From contig CP070674.1 of the NCBI GenBank assembly GCA_020351995.1, positions 2,601,519 through 2,665,518 of the forward strand: a stretch of 64,000 bases of DNA, read 5' to 3'. Below, piece by piece: positions 1 to 7,849 of this stretch (the first letter of the stretch is position 1; the number at the start of each line of letters is the position of its first letter). This DNA is from Candidatus Zixiibacteriota bacterium. Lineage in GTDB: Bacteria; Zixibacteria; MSB-5A5; GN15; FEB-12. The notes beneath the pieces were generated by a model, which worked only from the letters and a program-made list of their open reading frames with translations, was not told the origin of the DNA and did no database searches. The position numbers and the translations under genes were made by a program.

Positions 1-627
1 ATCCGCGACAATAGCACCGGTGGGACAGGCATCGATACATACCCGGCATTCGCCACACTTACCGTGATCGACAACCGTGGGATCATCGGGCTCCAGTTCA
101 AGAGTCGTCACGATCTCGCTGAGGAGTACCCAGGAACCGTAGTCCCGGTTTATAAGCAGGCTGTTTTTGCCAATGTAGCCCAATCCAGCTTTAACGGCAT
201 AGCTTCGTTCCAAAAAGGGGCCGTAATCCACCCACCATTTGAACTGATGCCCTGAAATTTTACCAAGCTGTTCGGTAATTTTATGTATTAAGTGTTCCGT
301 TCTGGTCTTGAATACTTTGTGATAATCCCGACCGCGGGCATAGCGCGCCACCCGGCCATTCCCTTCCGGCACCTTGTCAGTATTCTGGTGGTAGTAGTTA
401 AGGCCAAGCATTATTACGGATCGCACACCATCGAGCAGCTTACTCGGGTCGCACCGTCTTTCCTGATTTCTTTCAAGCCAGCTCATCTCAGCCTGATAAC
501 CTTTCTGCAACCATTTCTGAAAGGTGTCCCGCGCCTGTTCAATCGGTTCAGCGGCGGTTACACCACAGAGGTCAAACCCGCAGGCTCCGGCGAGTTTCTT
601 GGTCTGGGTGGAAGTAAAAAGCATCAT
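1..627 (-). CDS. queG: Epoxyqueuosine reductase QueG (N-terminal part; runs off window)
   Basis: Cobalamin- and [4Fe-4S]-dependent reductase that converts epoxyqueuosine to queuosine in the anticodon wobble base of tRNA; cytoplasmic. The first 209 codons are visible and the C-terminus lies beyond position 1. The translation begins [14 protein letters not shown] and contains [18 protein letters not shown], the [11 protein letters not shown] stretch, [20 protein letters not shown] and then the first ferredoxin-type cluster motif [16 protein letters not shown]. All of these are QueG hallmarks in the usual order. Two adjacent ATGs (627 and 624) are possible starts. It is transcribed away from the operon that starts at 1041. 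The family call is secure; the second cluster and any HEAT-repeat tail cannot be seen. Confidence 0.95.
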   Translation of the reverse strand, partial: MMLFTSTQTKKLAGACGFDLCGVTAAEPIEQARDTFQKWLQKGYQAEMSWLERNQERRCDPSKLLDGVRSVIMLGLNYYHQNTDKVPEGNGRVARYARGRDYHKVFKTRTEHLIHKITEQLGKISGHQFKWWVDYGPFLERSYAVKAGLGYIGKNSLLINRDYGSWVLLSEIVTTLELEPDDPTVVDHGKCGECRVCIDACPTGAIVAD

Positions 628-1040
628 TTCTAAATAAACCACAAAAGGGTATTCTTACAACAGCTTTCGCGCGGTTCGGCGCCTAATTGTCTCATGAGAA
701 TGGGCTTAATCGAGACCAATAGGAATTCGAAATAGTGCATACGAAGGTATAGATTTCCGCGGCAGTCTGGTTGCGTGCAAACTCAATGGGTTTTGGCCGT
801 TTTCGGGCAAAACTTGTTCAAAATGGGGAAAATACGATTGACAAAGGACGCCATGACGGTTAATTTTGTGACCTGATTTTTTGATGGCCGTTTGGCCGTA
901 CAGCAACGTTTTTTTATGCTTATATTTGTGAAAGAATTCTCAAGCCGCGTCAATGCAGGCATAATTTATCCGGATTCAAAAATAGTGAAAATCAAGCCTT
1001 GTATTACCTGCACGTTTGACACCTACGGAAAGGAGTACCG
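628..1040. other. Divergent intergenic region between queG and the RAM/NuoEF operon
   Basis: 413 bases without a convincing gene. It must carry promoters for queG (leftward) and for the plus-strand operon. A TTGACA at 838-843 has only a poor -10 (TTAATT, 860-865), so it is a weak promoter candidate at best. A strong Shine-Dalgarno (AAAGGAG) precedes the ATG at 1041. The 66-codon minus-strand ORF here has no recognisable features and is not called. Confidence 0.5.
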
Positions 1041-1532
1041 ATGAGTGCCGGGGCTTATGTTCTGGTTAAATTCGAAGACCGGGAGAAACTACTGCCCGCA
1101 GTTGCCACCCTTGGCAATCTGCCCGAAGTAAGTAAGTGGGACGCGGTCGACGGTCACTTTGACCTCGTGCTGAGGCTCAAAGACGGCCGGTCGTCGGCAA
1201 TCGAACAGATTAAGAAGCTTGAGGGCTACTCCGATATGGCCACCTGTGAGCTTCAGTCCGACGAAAAGGAACCCGAGTTTTCGCCGGATCACTCGTACAG
1301 CTATCTGTTTATCGATACCGAGCGCTACCAGCAGAAAGCAGTGCAGAGCAGCCTGGCCAAGATAGAAAATGTCGCCTCTGTCTGGCCGGCCACGGGTGCC
1401 TGTGACCTGGTGGCGGTGGTAAAGGGAGAGAACTTCGATCACATTGCCCGCATCATAAATAAGGAAATCCGGCCGCTTGACGGCATACTGCGTCTGAAAC
1501 AGGATCGCATCATCTTTCTGGACAGAATGTAG
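1041..1532 (+). CDS. Tandem RAM-domain (Lrp/AsnC ligand-binding-like) protein without HTH
   Basis: The 163-residue protein looks like two copies of the alpha/beta RAM fold that forms the effector-binding half of Lrp/AsnC regulators. Copy 1 (about residues 4-75) starts AYVLVKFEDREKLL and contains VDGHFDLVLRLK. Copy 2 (about 82-160) contains YSYLFIDTERY, TGACDLVAVVK and LDGILRLKQDRIIFL. The 'G-x-(F/C)-D-L-V' strand in both copies is the recurring RAM motif. There is no helix-turn-helix, so it is unlikely to bind DNA alone. It is the first gene of an operon with NuoE-, NuoF- and NuoG/FDH-like subunits, 11 bases upstream of the NuoE gene, which suggests an accessory or small-molecule-sensing role for that complex. 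The fold call is from pattern only and the function is inference. Confidence 0.7.
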   Translation: MSAGAYVLVKFEDREKLLPAVATLGNLPEVSKWDAVDGHFDLVLRLKDGRSSAIEQIKKLEGYSDMATCELQSDEKEPEFSPDHSYSYLFIDTERYQQKAVQSSLAKIENVASVWPATGACDLVAVVKGENFDHIARIINKEIRPLDGILRLKQDRIIFLDRM

Positions 1533-1543
1533 GAGAACCTTTA

Positions 1544-2056
1544 ATGGCCGAGCAAACCACGGATAAATTCAAACCATTCAATGTTGATTTATGGAAATAC
1601 GATGGTCAGGCCGGCGCTCTGATACCGCTTCTTCAGTCGGCCCAGGATACCTACGGATACATATCTGAAAAGGCTATTGACTATATCAGTCATGTCACCG
1701 GTATCCCTTCGGCCGACATCTACGGCGTGGTTACTTTTTACGCTCAGTTTCGCACAAAACCGCTGGGCAAATATGTCATCAAAGTCTGCAACGGAACGGC
1801 CTGCCACGTGAATGGTGCCAAGGGTATCGCTGACACTATTAACGATGAGCTGAACATCGACTATGACGAGACTTCCGACGAAGGCGCTTTTTCTCTCCTG
1901 TCGGTGGCCTGTATCGGCTGCTGTTCACTGGCGCCGGTGATTGTGATAAATGACGAAACCTACGGAAGACTGACACCGGCCAAGCTTCGGAAGATACTTC
2001 GCTCGTATAAACAGAAAGTAAAGAAAGAAGCCCAGACGGCAACGGATCAGGGATAG
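1544..2056 (+). CDS. NuoE/HydC-like [2Fe-2S] thioredoxin-fold subunit
   Basis: 170-residue subunit of the complex I 24-kDa family, as found in NADH dehydrogenases, bifurcating hydrogenases (HydC/HndA) and transhydrogenases. The N-terminal helical part holds LIPLLQSAQDTYGYISEKAI, and IYGVVTFYAQF is the family signature. The four cluster cysteines are C-x4-C in VCNGTACHVNGA and C-x3-C in VACIGCCSLAP. It passes electrons to or from the partner NuoF-like flavoprotein, encoded 3 bases downstream. A clear AGGAG precedes the start. The partners, a NuoF with extra ferredoxin domains and a GltD-containing large subunit, argue against complex I. No membrane subunits are present. Confidence 0.93.
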   Translation: MAEQTTDKFKPFNVDLWKYDGQAGALIPLLQSAQDTYGYISEKAIDYISHVTGIPSADIYGVVTFYAQFRTKPLGKYVIKVCNGTACHVNGAKGIADTINDELNIDYDETSDEGAFSLLSVACIGCCSLAPVIVINDETYGRLTPAKLRKILRSYKQKVKKEAQTATDQG

Positions 2057-2059
2057 TTT

Positions 2060-3817
2060 ATGAAGACGGTTAAAATCGGACTTGGAACTTGTGGTATATC
2101 GGCCGGGGGTGAGAAGGTTTACCGGGCCTTTCAGGACGAGCTCAAGGATCATCCGGATGCTTTTGTGCTCAAGGAGACCGGGTGCATTGGGATGTGCTAC
2201 CGGGAAGTGCTGGTTGAGGTCTCCAATGGCAATGGCACGGCCCATATGTACGGCGAAGTTACCCCGGAAAGAGTGGGTCGTATCATTGATGAAGATATTC
2301 TCGGCGGAGCGACCATAGACGAGTGGCTGGTGTCGGGCGAGGACCGTGAGGTCGGTTTCTTTGACCGGCAACAGCGAATTGTACTGAGAAACTGCGGCAT
2401 CATCGACCCGGGTTCGATTGACGAGTACATCGATATGGGCGGTTACCGGGCTGCCCGGCGGGCGCTCACCCAGATGAAGCCCGAAGAGGTCATTGATGAA
2501 GTTGTCACGTCGGGACTTCGTGGTCGCGGCGGCGGCGGTTTCCCGACCGGGACGAAATGGAAATTTACCCGGCAGGCCCCCGGTGACAAGAAGTATATCA
2601 TCTGCAATGCCGACGAGGGCGACCCCGGCGCGTTTATGGATCGCTCAATCCTGGAAGGTGATCCCAGCGCGGTTCTCGAGGGAATGATTATCGCCGGGTA
2701 TGCCATCGGCGCCGACGAAGCTTATATTTATTGCCGGGCGGAATATCCCAAGGCTATCGCACGACTCCGCCAGGCAATTGCCCAGGCCAGAAAGAACGGA
2801 TTTCTCGGCAACCGGGTTTTCGGGACCGAATTCAACTTCAATATAAAGATTAAGGAAGGCGCCGGAGCCTTCGTGTGCGGCGAAGAAACCGCCCTGATCG
2901 CCTCAATAGAAGGTAAACGCGGCATGCCGCGATTCCGGCCACCTTTCCCGGCCCAGTCGGGACTGTGGGGCAAACCCACTAACATCAACAACGTCGAGAC
3001 TTACGCCAATGTCCCATGGATCATACTCAACGGCGGCGAGGCCTATGCCAAATACGGCACCGAGGACAGCAAAGGTACAAAAGTATTCGCCATGGCCGGT
3101 AAAGTCAAGCGCACCGGTCTGGTGGAAGTACCGATGGGTGTGACGATCAATGAGATTATCTTCGATGTCTGCGGCGGGATTATTGACGATAAGAAATTCA
3201 AGGCCGTTCAGATGGGTGGCCCGTCGGGAGGATGTATCCCGGCATCCATGTGCGATATCCAGATAGATTATCAACAGATCAACAGAACCGGCGCCATTAT
3301 GGGTTCCGGTGGTTTGGTGGTCATGGACGAAACTACCTGCATGGTTGATGTCGCCAAGTTCTTCCTTACTTTCACTCAGGCCGAATCCTGCGGCAAGTGC
3401 ACTTTCTGCCGAATCGGCACCAAGCGCATGCTCGAGATACTCGAGCGCATCACAGCCGGTGAAGGCACTATGGAAGATCTCGATAATCTCGATGAGTTGA
3501 GCGAACAGATCAGGGCGGCATCTTTGTGCGGTCTGGGTCAAACGGCCCCCAATCCTGTCCTGACAACGCTGAAGTACTTCCGTGAGGAATACGAAACCCA
3601 TATCAAAGAGAAAAAGTGCCCTGCCCATGTTTGCTCGACGCTGTTGACTTACACTATCAACGAAAAATGCACCGGATGTACGGTCTGCAAAACTGCCTGT
3701 CCTACCGACGCCATCTTTGGCGAGAAAAAAACCGTACATATGATAGACCAGAATAAATGCATCAAGTGCGGCAAATGCTTCACGGTCTGCCGGTTTGACG
3801 CCGTGGTTAAGGATTGA
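2060..3817 (+). CDS. NuoF/HydB-like FMN, NAD(H)-binding flavoprotein with C-terminal 2x[4Fe-4S]
   Basis: 585-residue electron-input subunit. Domain order as seen: a thioredoxin-like [2Fe-2S] domain (about 1-110; GTCGISAGGEKVYRAF and GCIGMC); the NuoF core with the Gly-rich GLRGRGGGGFPTGTKW that binds NADH/FMN and NADEGDPGAFMDR; GAGAFVCGEETALIASIEG; an SLBB-like segment; the NADH_4Fe-4S motif SCGKCTFCRIG with a distal Cys in AASLCGLGQ; and two ferredoxin motifs (CTGCTVCKTACP and CIKCGKCFTVCRF). The N-terminal and C-terminal additions are typical of HydB/HndC-type subunits of electron-bifurcating enzymes and absent from ordinary complex I NuoF. It lies 3 bases after the NuoE gene and 8 bases before the large subunit, so the three form one operon and probably one complex. 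Confidence 0.93.
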   Translation: MKTVKIGLGTCGISAGGEKVYRAFQDELKDHPDAFVLKETGCIGMCYREVLVEVSNGNGTAHMYGEVTPERVGRIIDEDILGGATIDEWLVSGEDREVGFFDRQQRIVLRNCGIIDPGSIDEYIDMGGYRAARRALTQMKPEEVIDEVVTSGLRGRGGGGFPTGTKWKFTRQAPGDKKYIICNADEGDPGAFMDRSILEGDPSAVLEGMIIAGYAIGADEAYIYCRAEYPKAIARLRQAIAQARKNGFLGNRVFGTEFNFNIKIKEGAGAFVCGEETALIASIEGKRGMPRFRPPFPAQSGLWGKPTNINNVETYANVPWIILNGGEAYAKYGTEDSKGTKVFAMAGKVKRTGLVEVPMGVTINEIIFDVCGGIIDDKKFKAVQMGGPSGGCIPASMCDIQIDYQQINRTGAIMGSGGLVVMDETTCMVDVAKFFLTFTQAESCGKCTFCRIGTKRMLEILERITAGEGTMEDLDNLDELSEQIRAASLCGLGQTAPNPVLTTLKYFREEYETHIKEKKCPAHVCSTLLTYTINEKCTGCTVCKTACPTDAIFGEKKTVHMIDQNKCIKCGKCFTVCRFDAVVKD

Positions 3818-3825
3818 GGTGCGAC

Positions 3826-6800
3826 ATGGTTAAGCTGACAATCAATGGAAAAGACATCACGGCCTCACCCGATCAAACCATCCTTCAGGTCTGCCGTGAA
3901 CAGAACATAGACACCATCCCCACGCTTTGCTACGACGACAAGCTGCCGCCTTTCGGCTCCTGCTTCCTGTGCGTGGTCGAACTCGGGGGGCAGAACAGGC
4001 TCTTCCCTGCCTGCGCGACGAAAGTCACCGAAGGCATGAAGGTCCAGACGCGCTCGGAGAAAGTCATGCGGGCCCGCAAGACCTGCCTGGAGCTTCTCGT
4101 TTCCGACCACTATGCCGACTGTTTTGGCCCTTGCCGATTGAACTGCCCGGCCGATATTGACATTCAGGGCTATATGTCGCTGATCAACCTGGGGAAATTC
4201 AAGGAAGCGGTAGCCCTTATCAAAGAAAAGAACCCATTACCTTCAGTGTGCGGTCGCGTATGTACCCGCAAATGCGAACTAAACTGCCGACGTTCACTTA
4301 TCGACGCCCCGGTCGGCATTGATTTCATCAAGCGCTACGCCGCCGATCAGGATATGATCGGAGAGATGTGGCGTCCGGAGACAAAGCCCGATAACGGTAT
4401 TTCCATAGCCATTGTCGGTGGTGGCCCGGCCGGGTTGACCGCGGCGTACTATCTGGTAATCGAAGGCTATCGACCGGTGATCTATGAGGCTCTGCCTCAT
4501 ATGGGTGGCATGCTTCGCTACGGCATTCCGGAGTATCGTCTGCCCAAAGCCGTCCTTGACAAAGAAATCGACTGGATAGCTTCGCTCGGTGTCGATATTC
4601 ACACCGACAAACGACTCGGCAAAGATTTTACCATCGATGACCTGTTCAAGCAGGGTTATAAGGCCGTATTTGTCGGGCTCGGTGCTCAGATCGGGAAGCC
4701 CATGCGCGTCGAAAACGAAGAGGCTGAGGGTGTTCTCTCGGGAGTGACGTTTCTTCAGCAGGTGGAGATGAGAACCAACCCGGGTATCAATGGGCGTGTA
4801 GTCGTAGTGGGTGGCGGTAATACCGCTATCGACGCCGCCCGCACTTCTCTCAGGCTGGGAGCCGACGAGGTCATTCTGCTTTACCGCCGCACCCGCAAAG
4901 AAATGCCGGCGAATGAAATGGAAATCGTCGCCGCCGAAGAAGAAGGCGTCAAAATGGAGTTTTTGGCCGCCCCGGTGAAAGTGAATGTTGAAGAAGGTCG
5001 TATGAAGTCTATCGACTGCATTCGCATGGAACTGGGCGCACCTGATGAATCGGGACGCCGGCGTCCGGTGGTAATCGACGGCTCGGAGTACACCCTCGAG
5101 GCCGACTGGGTAATCTCGGCCATCGGCCAGGAACCTGACCTTGAAGGCGTGGACAAAGACGAGACGCTGCAGGTAACCAAGTGGAAAACAATCATCGCCA
5201 AAGACGGAACTTTCAATACTGATCGTCCCGGTGTCTTTGCCGGTGGTGACGTCGTCACCGGGCCGGCCGACGCCATCGACGCTATCGCGGCCGGACGTAA
5301 AGCCGCCTACGCGATCGACAAGTATATTAGAGAAAACGTCATTACCCCAATCACAAAACGGTTCGAGAGCCGTCGCGACAACTTCCATAAGATTACGGCC
5401 GAGGACCTCCCCGATGTTGAGAGAAGCGAGCGGCTGCACATGCCGGAACTTACTGTGAAGGAAAGAATCAAATCGTTTGACGAAGTGGAGACGGGCTACA
5501 CCGATGAAATGGCCATGACCGAATCACTGCGCTGCGCCGAGTGTGGGTGCGACGTAGCCCTTTCGTGTACTCTCCAGGATTACTGCACCGAATATGGTGT
5601 GGACCAGACCCGCTTCGCAGGCAGTTACAGCAAATACAAGATTGACACCCGTCATCCGTTCATTAAAATCGATTCCAATAAGTGCATCCGCTGCGGCCGC
5701 TGCGTGGCCACATGCAGTGAAATTCTGAACGTGTCCGCACTTGGATTCGTTAACCGCGGTCTTCGTACTATCATTAAACCGGCTCTCGAAAAAGCTCTGC
5801 ATGAAACCAACTGCGTATCGTGCGGAAACTGTATCGATGTTTGCCCTACCGGCGCCCTGAACGAGAAAATGCCGTTCCGGCGCAGCGGCCCGTGGAAAAT
5901 GGAAACCACGTATAATATCTGCAATTACTGTTCGGTTGGATGCAACATCACCATTAACCACAAAACGCCGGACCTCTTCTTCGTTACCGGCGCCCCGCCG
6001 GATAAGCAGCCCAACACCGGTGAACTCTGCGTAAAGGGTCGCTTTGGCTACGAGCATTATCTTGATGGCAGCCGCTTGACGAAGCCGATGATCCGCAAGA
6101 AAGATAAACTGGTCGAGGTTTCGTGGGATGAGGCTTTCGAGGCCGTCAAGAAAGGCTTCAAGGGCATTATCAAGGAGCACGGCAGAGACCAGATACTGGT
6201 TTCGGCGTCACCCAAACTGACCACCGAGGAGTTGTATCTCGCCGGCATAATGGCCCGGGCGGCGATCGGCACCAACAGTATCGAGTCTTTCCACAAGTTG
6301 ACCAACGGCGCCGATTATCATGCCATCGATGACATGATTGGAGCAACGGTGGCCACAATAAGCGATAAAGAAGCCAGGGAAGCCGATATGTATCTTTTCC
6401 TCGGGGGGAATGCTACGTCGGAGAATCCTGTTCTCGGATGGCAACTCAAACGCAGAATCAAGAAGGGTACTCCGGCTATTGTCATCAACTCCGGCCAGAT
6501 AGACCTTGCCGATTATGCCACGGTCTGGGCCGATCCGCGCCGCGGAACTTCAACCGTGCTTCTTAACGCCGTGATGGCCCAGTTGATCAAGAATGACAAA
6601 ACCAATGATTCGTTCATAAATGAGCGCACGGTTAATTACGATCAGGTACAGAGGGAATTGCTCGTTACCGATATCGAGGAAGCAGCTTCCGTGTGCGGGG
6701 TCAGCACCGCGACGATAGAGAAGATGGCTGACCTTCTGTCCAACCCGTCAATGACACTGGTGGCCTACTACAACATCGATAGCCGCATCGACCGCGCCAA

Positions 6801-7560
6801 TAACGAGCTCAAAGCTCTGACAACGCTGCTGATGCTGCTCGGTAAGATCGGCGTAAAGGGGTCAGGGTTGGTTCTAACTTCAAGCCAGTGCAATTATACC
6901 GGGATGCAACTTGCCGGCTTTGACAGCAGTCTGCTTCCCGGTACGACTCTCTTCAGTAAGGAGGCGAGTCTTAAAGAAGTCGGTGCCCTCTGGCAGACGG
7001 ATCTTGTCAGACTGGCGAAGGAATCCGGTGGAAGTCTCTCCCGCAGGATACGCGAGGATAAAGTCCGCGCCGCAATCATCCTGGGTGAGAACCCAGCCCG
7101 TGACTCTGAGTTCAACGCCCTCATCGATAAGCTGGATTTCGTCGTGGTAGCCGACATGTTCAGAACCGAAACGGTGCAGATGGCCGATGTCTTCCTGCCT
7201 CTGTCGGCCTACCTTGAGAACAAGGGACACCTGACCAACTGGGCCGGGATGGCACAATTCACCACGCCAATCGGAGAGCCGCTCAACGGCATGACGAATA
7301 TCGACATCATCAATAAGCTGTGCCACAGTTTTGGGTACAAGCGCGCTATCAACAGCTTCGAAGAACTGGTAAGCGAAATCGAATTCCTCCGCAATAAGCT
7401 CGGCGTGCCGATGCCATTGGGCGACGCCTTTGCCACCGATGACGGCAAGGCTCATTTTATATTGTACCCCGCCGAGGTTTCGACGACGCCGGCTGATTTT
7501 GTCAAAGTTGTTGAGATCGACTCGAGGATAGCCGACAGGACAAAATTGATTAACGCCTAA
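3826..7560 (+). CDS. Fusion: [2Fe-2S] + GltD/NfnB-like FAD-NAD(P)H domain + [4Fe-4S] + molybdopterin-oxidoreductase-fold subunit
   Basis: 1244 residues. Visible domains: [2Fe-2S] domain (1-85; Cys in TLCYDD, GSCFLC, PACAT); GltD-like N-terminal helical/cluster region (CFGPCRLNCP, VCGRVCTRKCELNCRR); FAD and NAD(P) Rossmann motifs IVGGGPAGLTAA and VVVGGGNTAIDAAR with FAGGDVVTGPADA; a Cys-rich linker (CAECGCDVALSC); two [4Fe-4S] motifs (CIRCGRCVATCSE, CVSCGNCIDVCP); then a molybdopterin-oxidoreductase-type domain starting NICNYCSVGCNI...ELCVKG. Where formate dehydrogenases carry catalytic Sec/Cys (typically ...RLCHSP...) this protein has HKLTNGADYH, so the residue is Thr and formate chemistry is unlikely. 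It resembles NuoG or the large subunit of bifurcating transhydrogenases (compare Sporomusa-type Nfn, Stn). I chose ATG 3826, with GAGG upstream, over the TTG at 3814. Whether Mo/W cofactor is bound is unknown. Confidence 0.9.
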   Translation: MVKLTINGKDITASPDQTILQVCREQNIDTIPTLCYDDKLPPFGSCFLCVVELGGQNRLFPACATKVTEGMKVQTRSEKVMRARKTCLELLVSDHYADCFGPCRLNCPADIDIQGYMSLINLGKFKEAVALIKEKNPLPSVCGRVCTRKCELNCRRSLIDAPVGIDFIKRYAADQDMIGEMWRPETKPDNGISIAIVGGGPAGLTAAYYLVIEGYRPVIYEALPHMGGMLRYGIPEYRLPKAVLDKEIDWIASLGVDIHTDKRLGKDFTIDDLFKQGYKAVFVGLGAQIGKPMRVENEEAEGVLSGVTFLQQVEMRTNPGINGRVVVVGGGNTAIDAARTSLRLGADEVILLYRRTRKEMPANEMEIVAAEEEGVKMEFLAAPVKVNVEEGRMKSIDCIRMELGAPDESGRRRPVVIDGSEYTLEADWVISAIGQEPDLEGVDKDETLQVTKWKTIIAKDGTFNTDRPGVFAGGDVVTGPADAIDAIAAGRKAAYAIDKYIRENVITPITKRFESRRDNFHKITAEDLPDVERSERLHMPELTVKERIKSFDEVETGYTDEMAMTESLRCAECGCDVALSCTLQDYCTEYGVDQTRFAGSYSKYKIDTRHPFIKIDSNKCIRCGRCVATCSEILNVSALGFVNRGLRTIIKPALEKALHETNCVSCGNCIDVCPTGALNEKMPFRRSGPWKMETTYNICNYCSVGCNITINHKTPDLFFVTGAPPDKQPNTGELCVKGRFGYEHYLDGSRLTKPMIRKKDKLVEVSWDEAFEAVKKGFKGIIKEHGRDQILVSASPKLTTEELYLAGIMARAAIGTNSIESFHKLTNGADYHAIDDMIGATVATISDKEAREADMYLFLGGNATSENPVLGWQLKRRIKKGTPAIVINSGQIDLADYATVWADPRRGTSTVLLNAVMAQLIKNDKTNDSFINERTVNYDQVQRELLVTDIEEAASVCGVSTATIEKMADLLSNPSMTLVAYYNIDSRIDRANNELKALTTLLMLLGKIGVKGSGLVLTSSQCNYTGMQLAGFDSSLLPGTTLFSKEASLKEVGALWQTDLVRLAKESGGSLSRRIREDKVRAAIILGENPARDSEFNALIDKLDFVVVADMFRTETVQMADVFLPLSAYLENKGHLTNWAGMAQFTTPIGEPLNGMTNIDIINKLCHSFGYKRAINSFEELVSEIEFLRNKLGVPMPLGDAFATDDGKAHFILYPAEVSTTPADFVKVVEIDSRIADRTKLINA

Positions 7561-7582
7561 ACATCCGTGATTCGCATCAACA

Positions 7583-7627
7583 AAGCCACATTCACGAGCA
7601 TGAATGTGGCTTCTCTAGTATTTTTTT
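7583..7627 (+). terminator. Rho-independent-type terminator after the oxidoreductase operon
   Basis: Perfect 12-bp stem AAGCCACATTCA / TGAATGTGGCTT (7583-7594, 7601-7612) with a 6-base loop. A T7 run follows at 7621-7627, about 8 bases after the stem. It sits 23 bases after the stop of the large subunit. Confidence 0.8.
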
Positions 7628-7655
7628 ATTGAAATTCAACGACTTATTTAACGCA

Positions 7656-7726
7656 ATTGTCTTGCGACAATAGCCTCCCGATTTAAGAAAGTTCAATCGC
7701 CATGAATCCGTTTACTTAAACGGATT
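7656..7726. promoter_or_regulatory. Two inverted repeats upstream of the aminotransferase gene
   Basis: ATTGTC-TTGC-GACAAT (7656-7671) and the longer near-perfect palindrome AATCCGTTTA-CT-TAAACGGATT (7705-7726). The second has 10-bp arms around a 2-base centre, the shape of a dimeric repressor operator rather than a terminator, and no T-run follows it. It lies about 30 bases upstream of a possible promoter at 7756-7783. No regulator gene sits beside it, so the binding protein is unknown. Confidence 0.5.
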
Positions 7727-7755
7727 ACGGCATCAAGACGGAGGTTAAAATCCCC

Positions 7756-7783
7756 TTGAGTTTTAAATTTAAACCGTTATCTT
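7756..7783 (+). promoter_or_regulatory. Candidate sigma-70-type promoter for the aminotransferase
   Basis: TTGAGT (7756-7761), 16-base spacer, TATCTT (7778-7783). The match is moderate. Position relative to the operator-like palindrome and the gene start at 7850 is sensible. Confidence 0.4.
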
Positions 7784-7849
7784 GCCGACAAATCTTAAGG
7801 GAAGTTCCATCAGACGTCCCGAAATGCTTTTAGAATAAAGGAGATGCCT

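Noticed and set aside
706-906. 66-residue minus-strand ORF upstream of queG
   Set aside because: No Shine-Dalgarno, no recognisable features, and located in a promoter-bearing divergent region.
2903-3739. 278-residue minus-strand ORF
   Set aside because: Antisense shadow of the NuoF-like gene.
4294-5439. 381-residue minus-strand ORF
   Set aside because: Antisense shadow of the large oxidoreductase subunit, which has clear domains across the same span.
3826-7560. Formate dehydrogenase alpha subunit
   Set aside because: The Sec/Cys position is Thr, and the fused GltD-like domain plus NuoE/NuoF partners point to a transhydrogenase-like complex.
1544-7560. Respiratory complex I (nuoEFG)
   Set aside because: No membrane or quinone-side subunits; NuoF has extra N- and C-terminal iron-sulfur domains and the large subunit has a GltD insertion.
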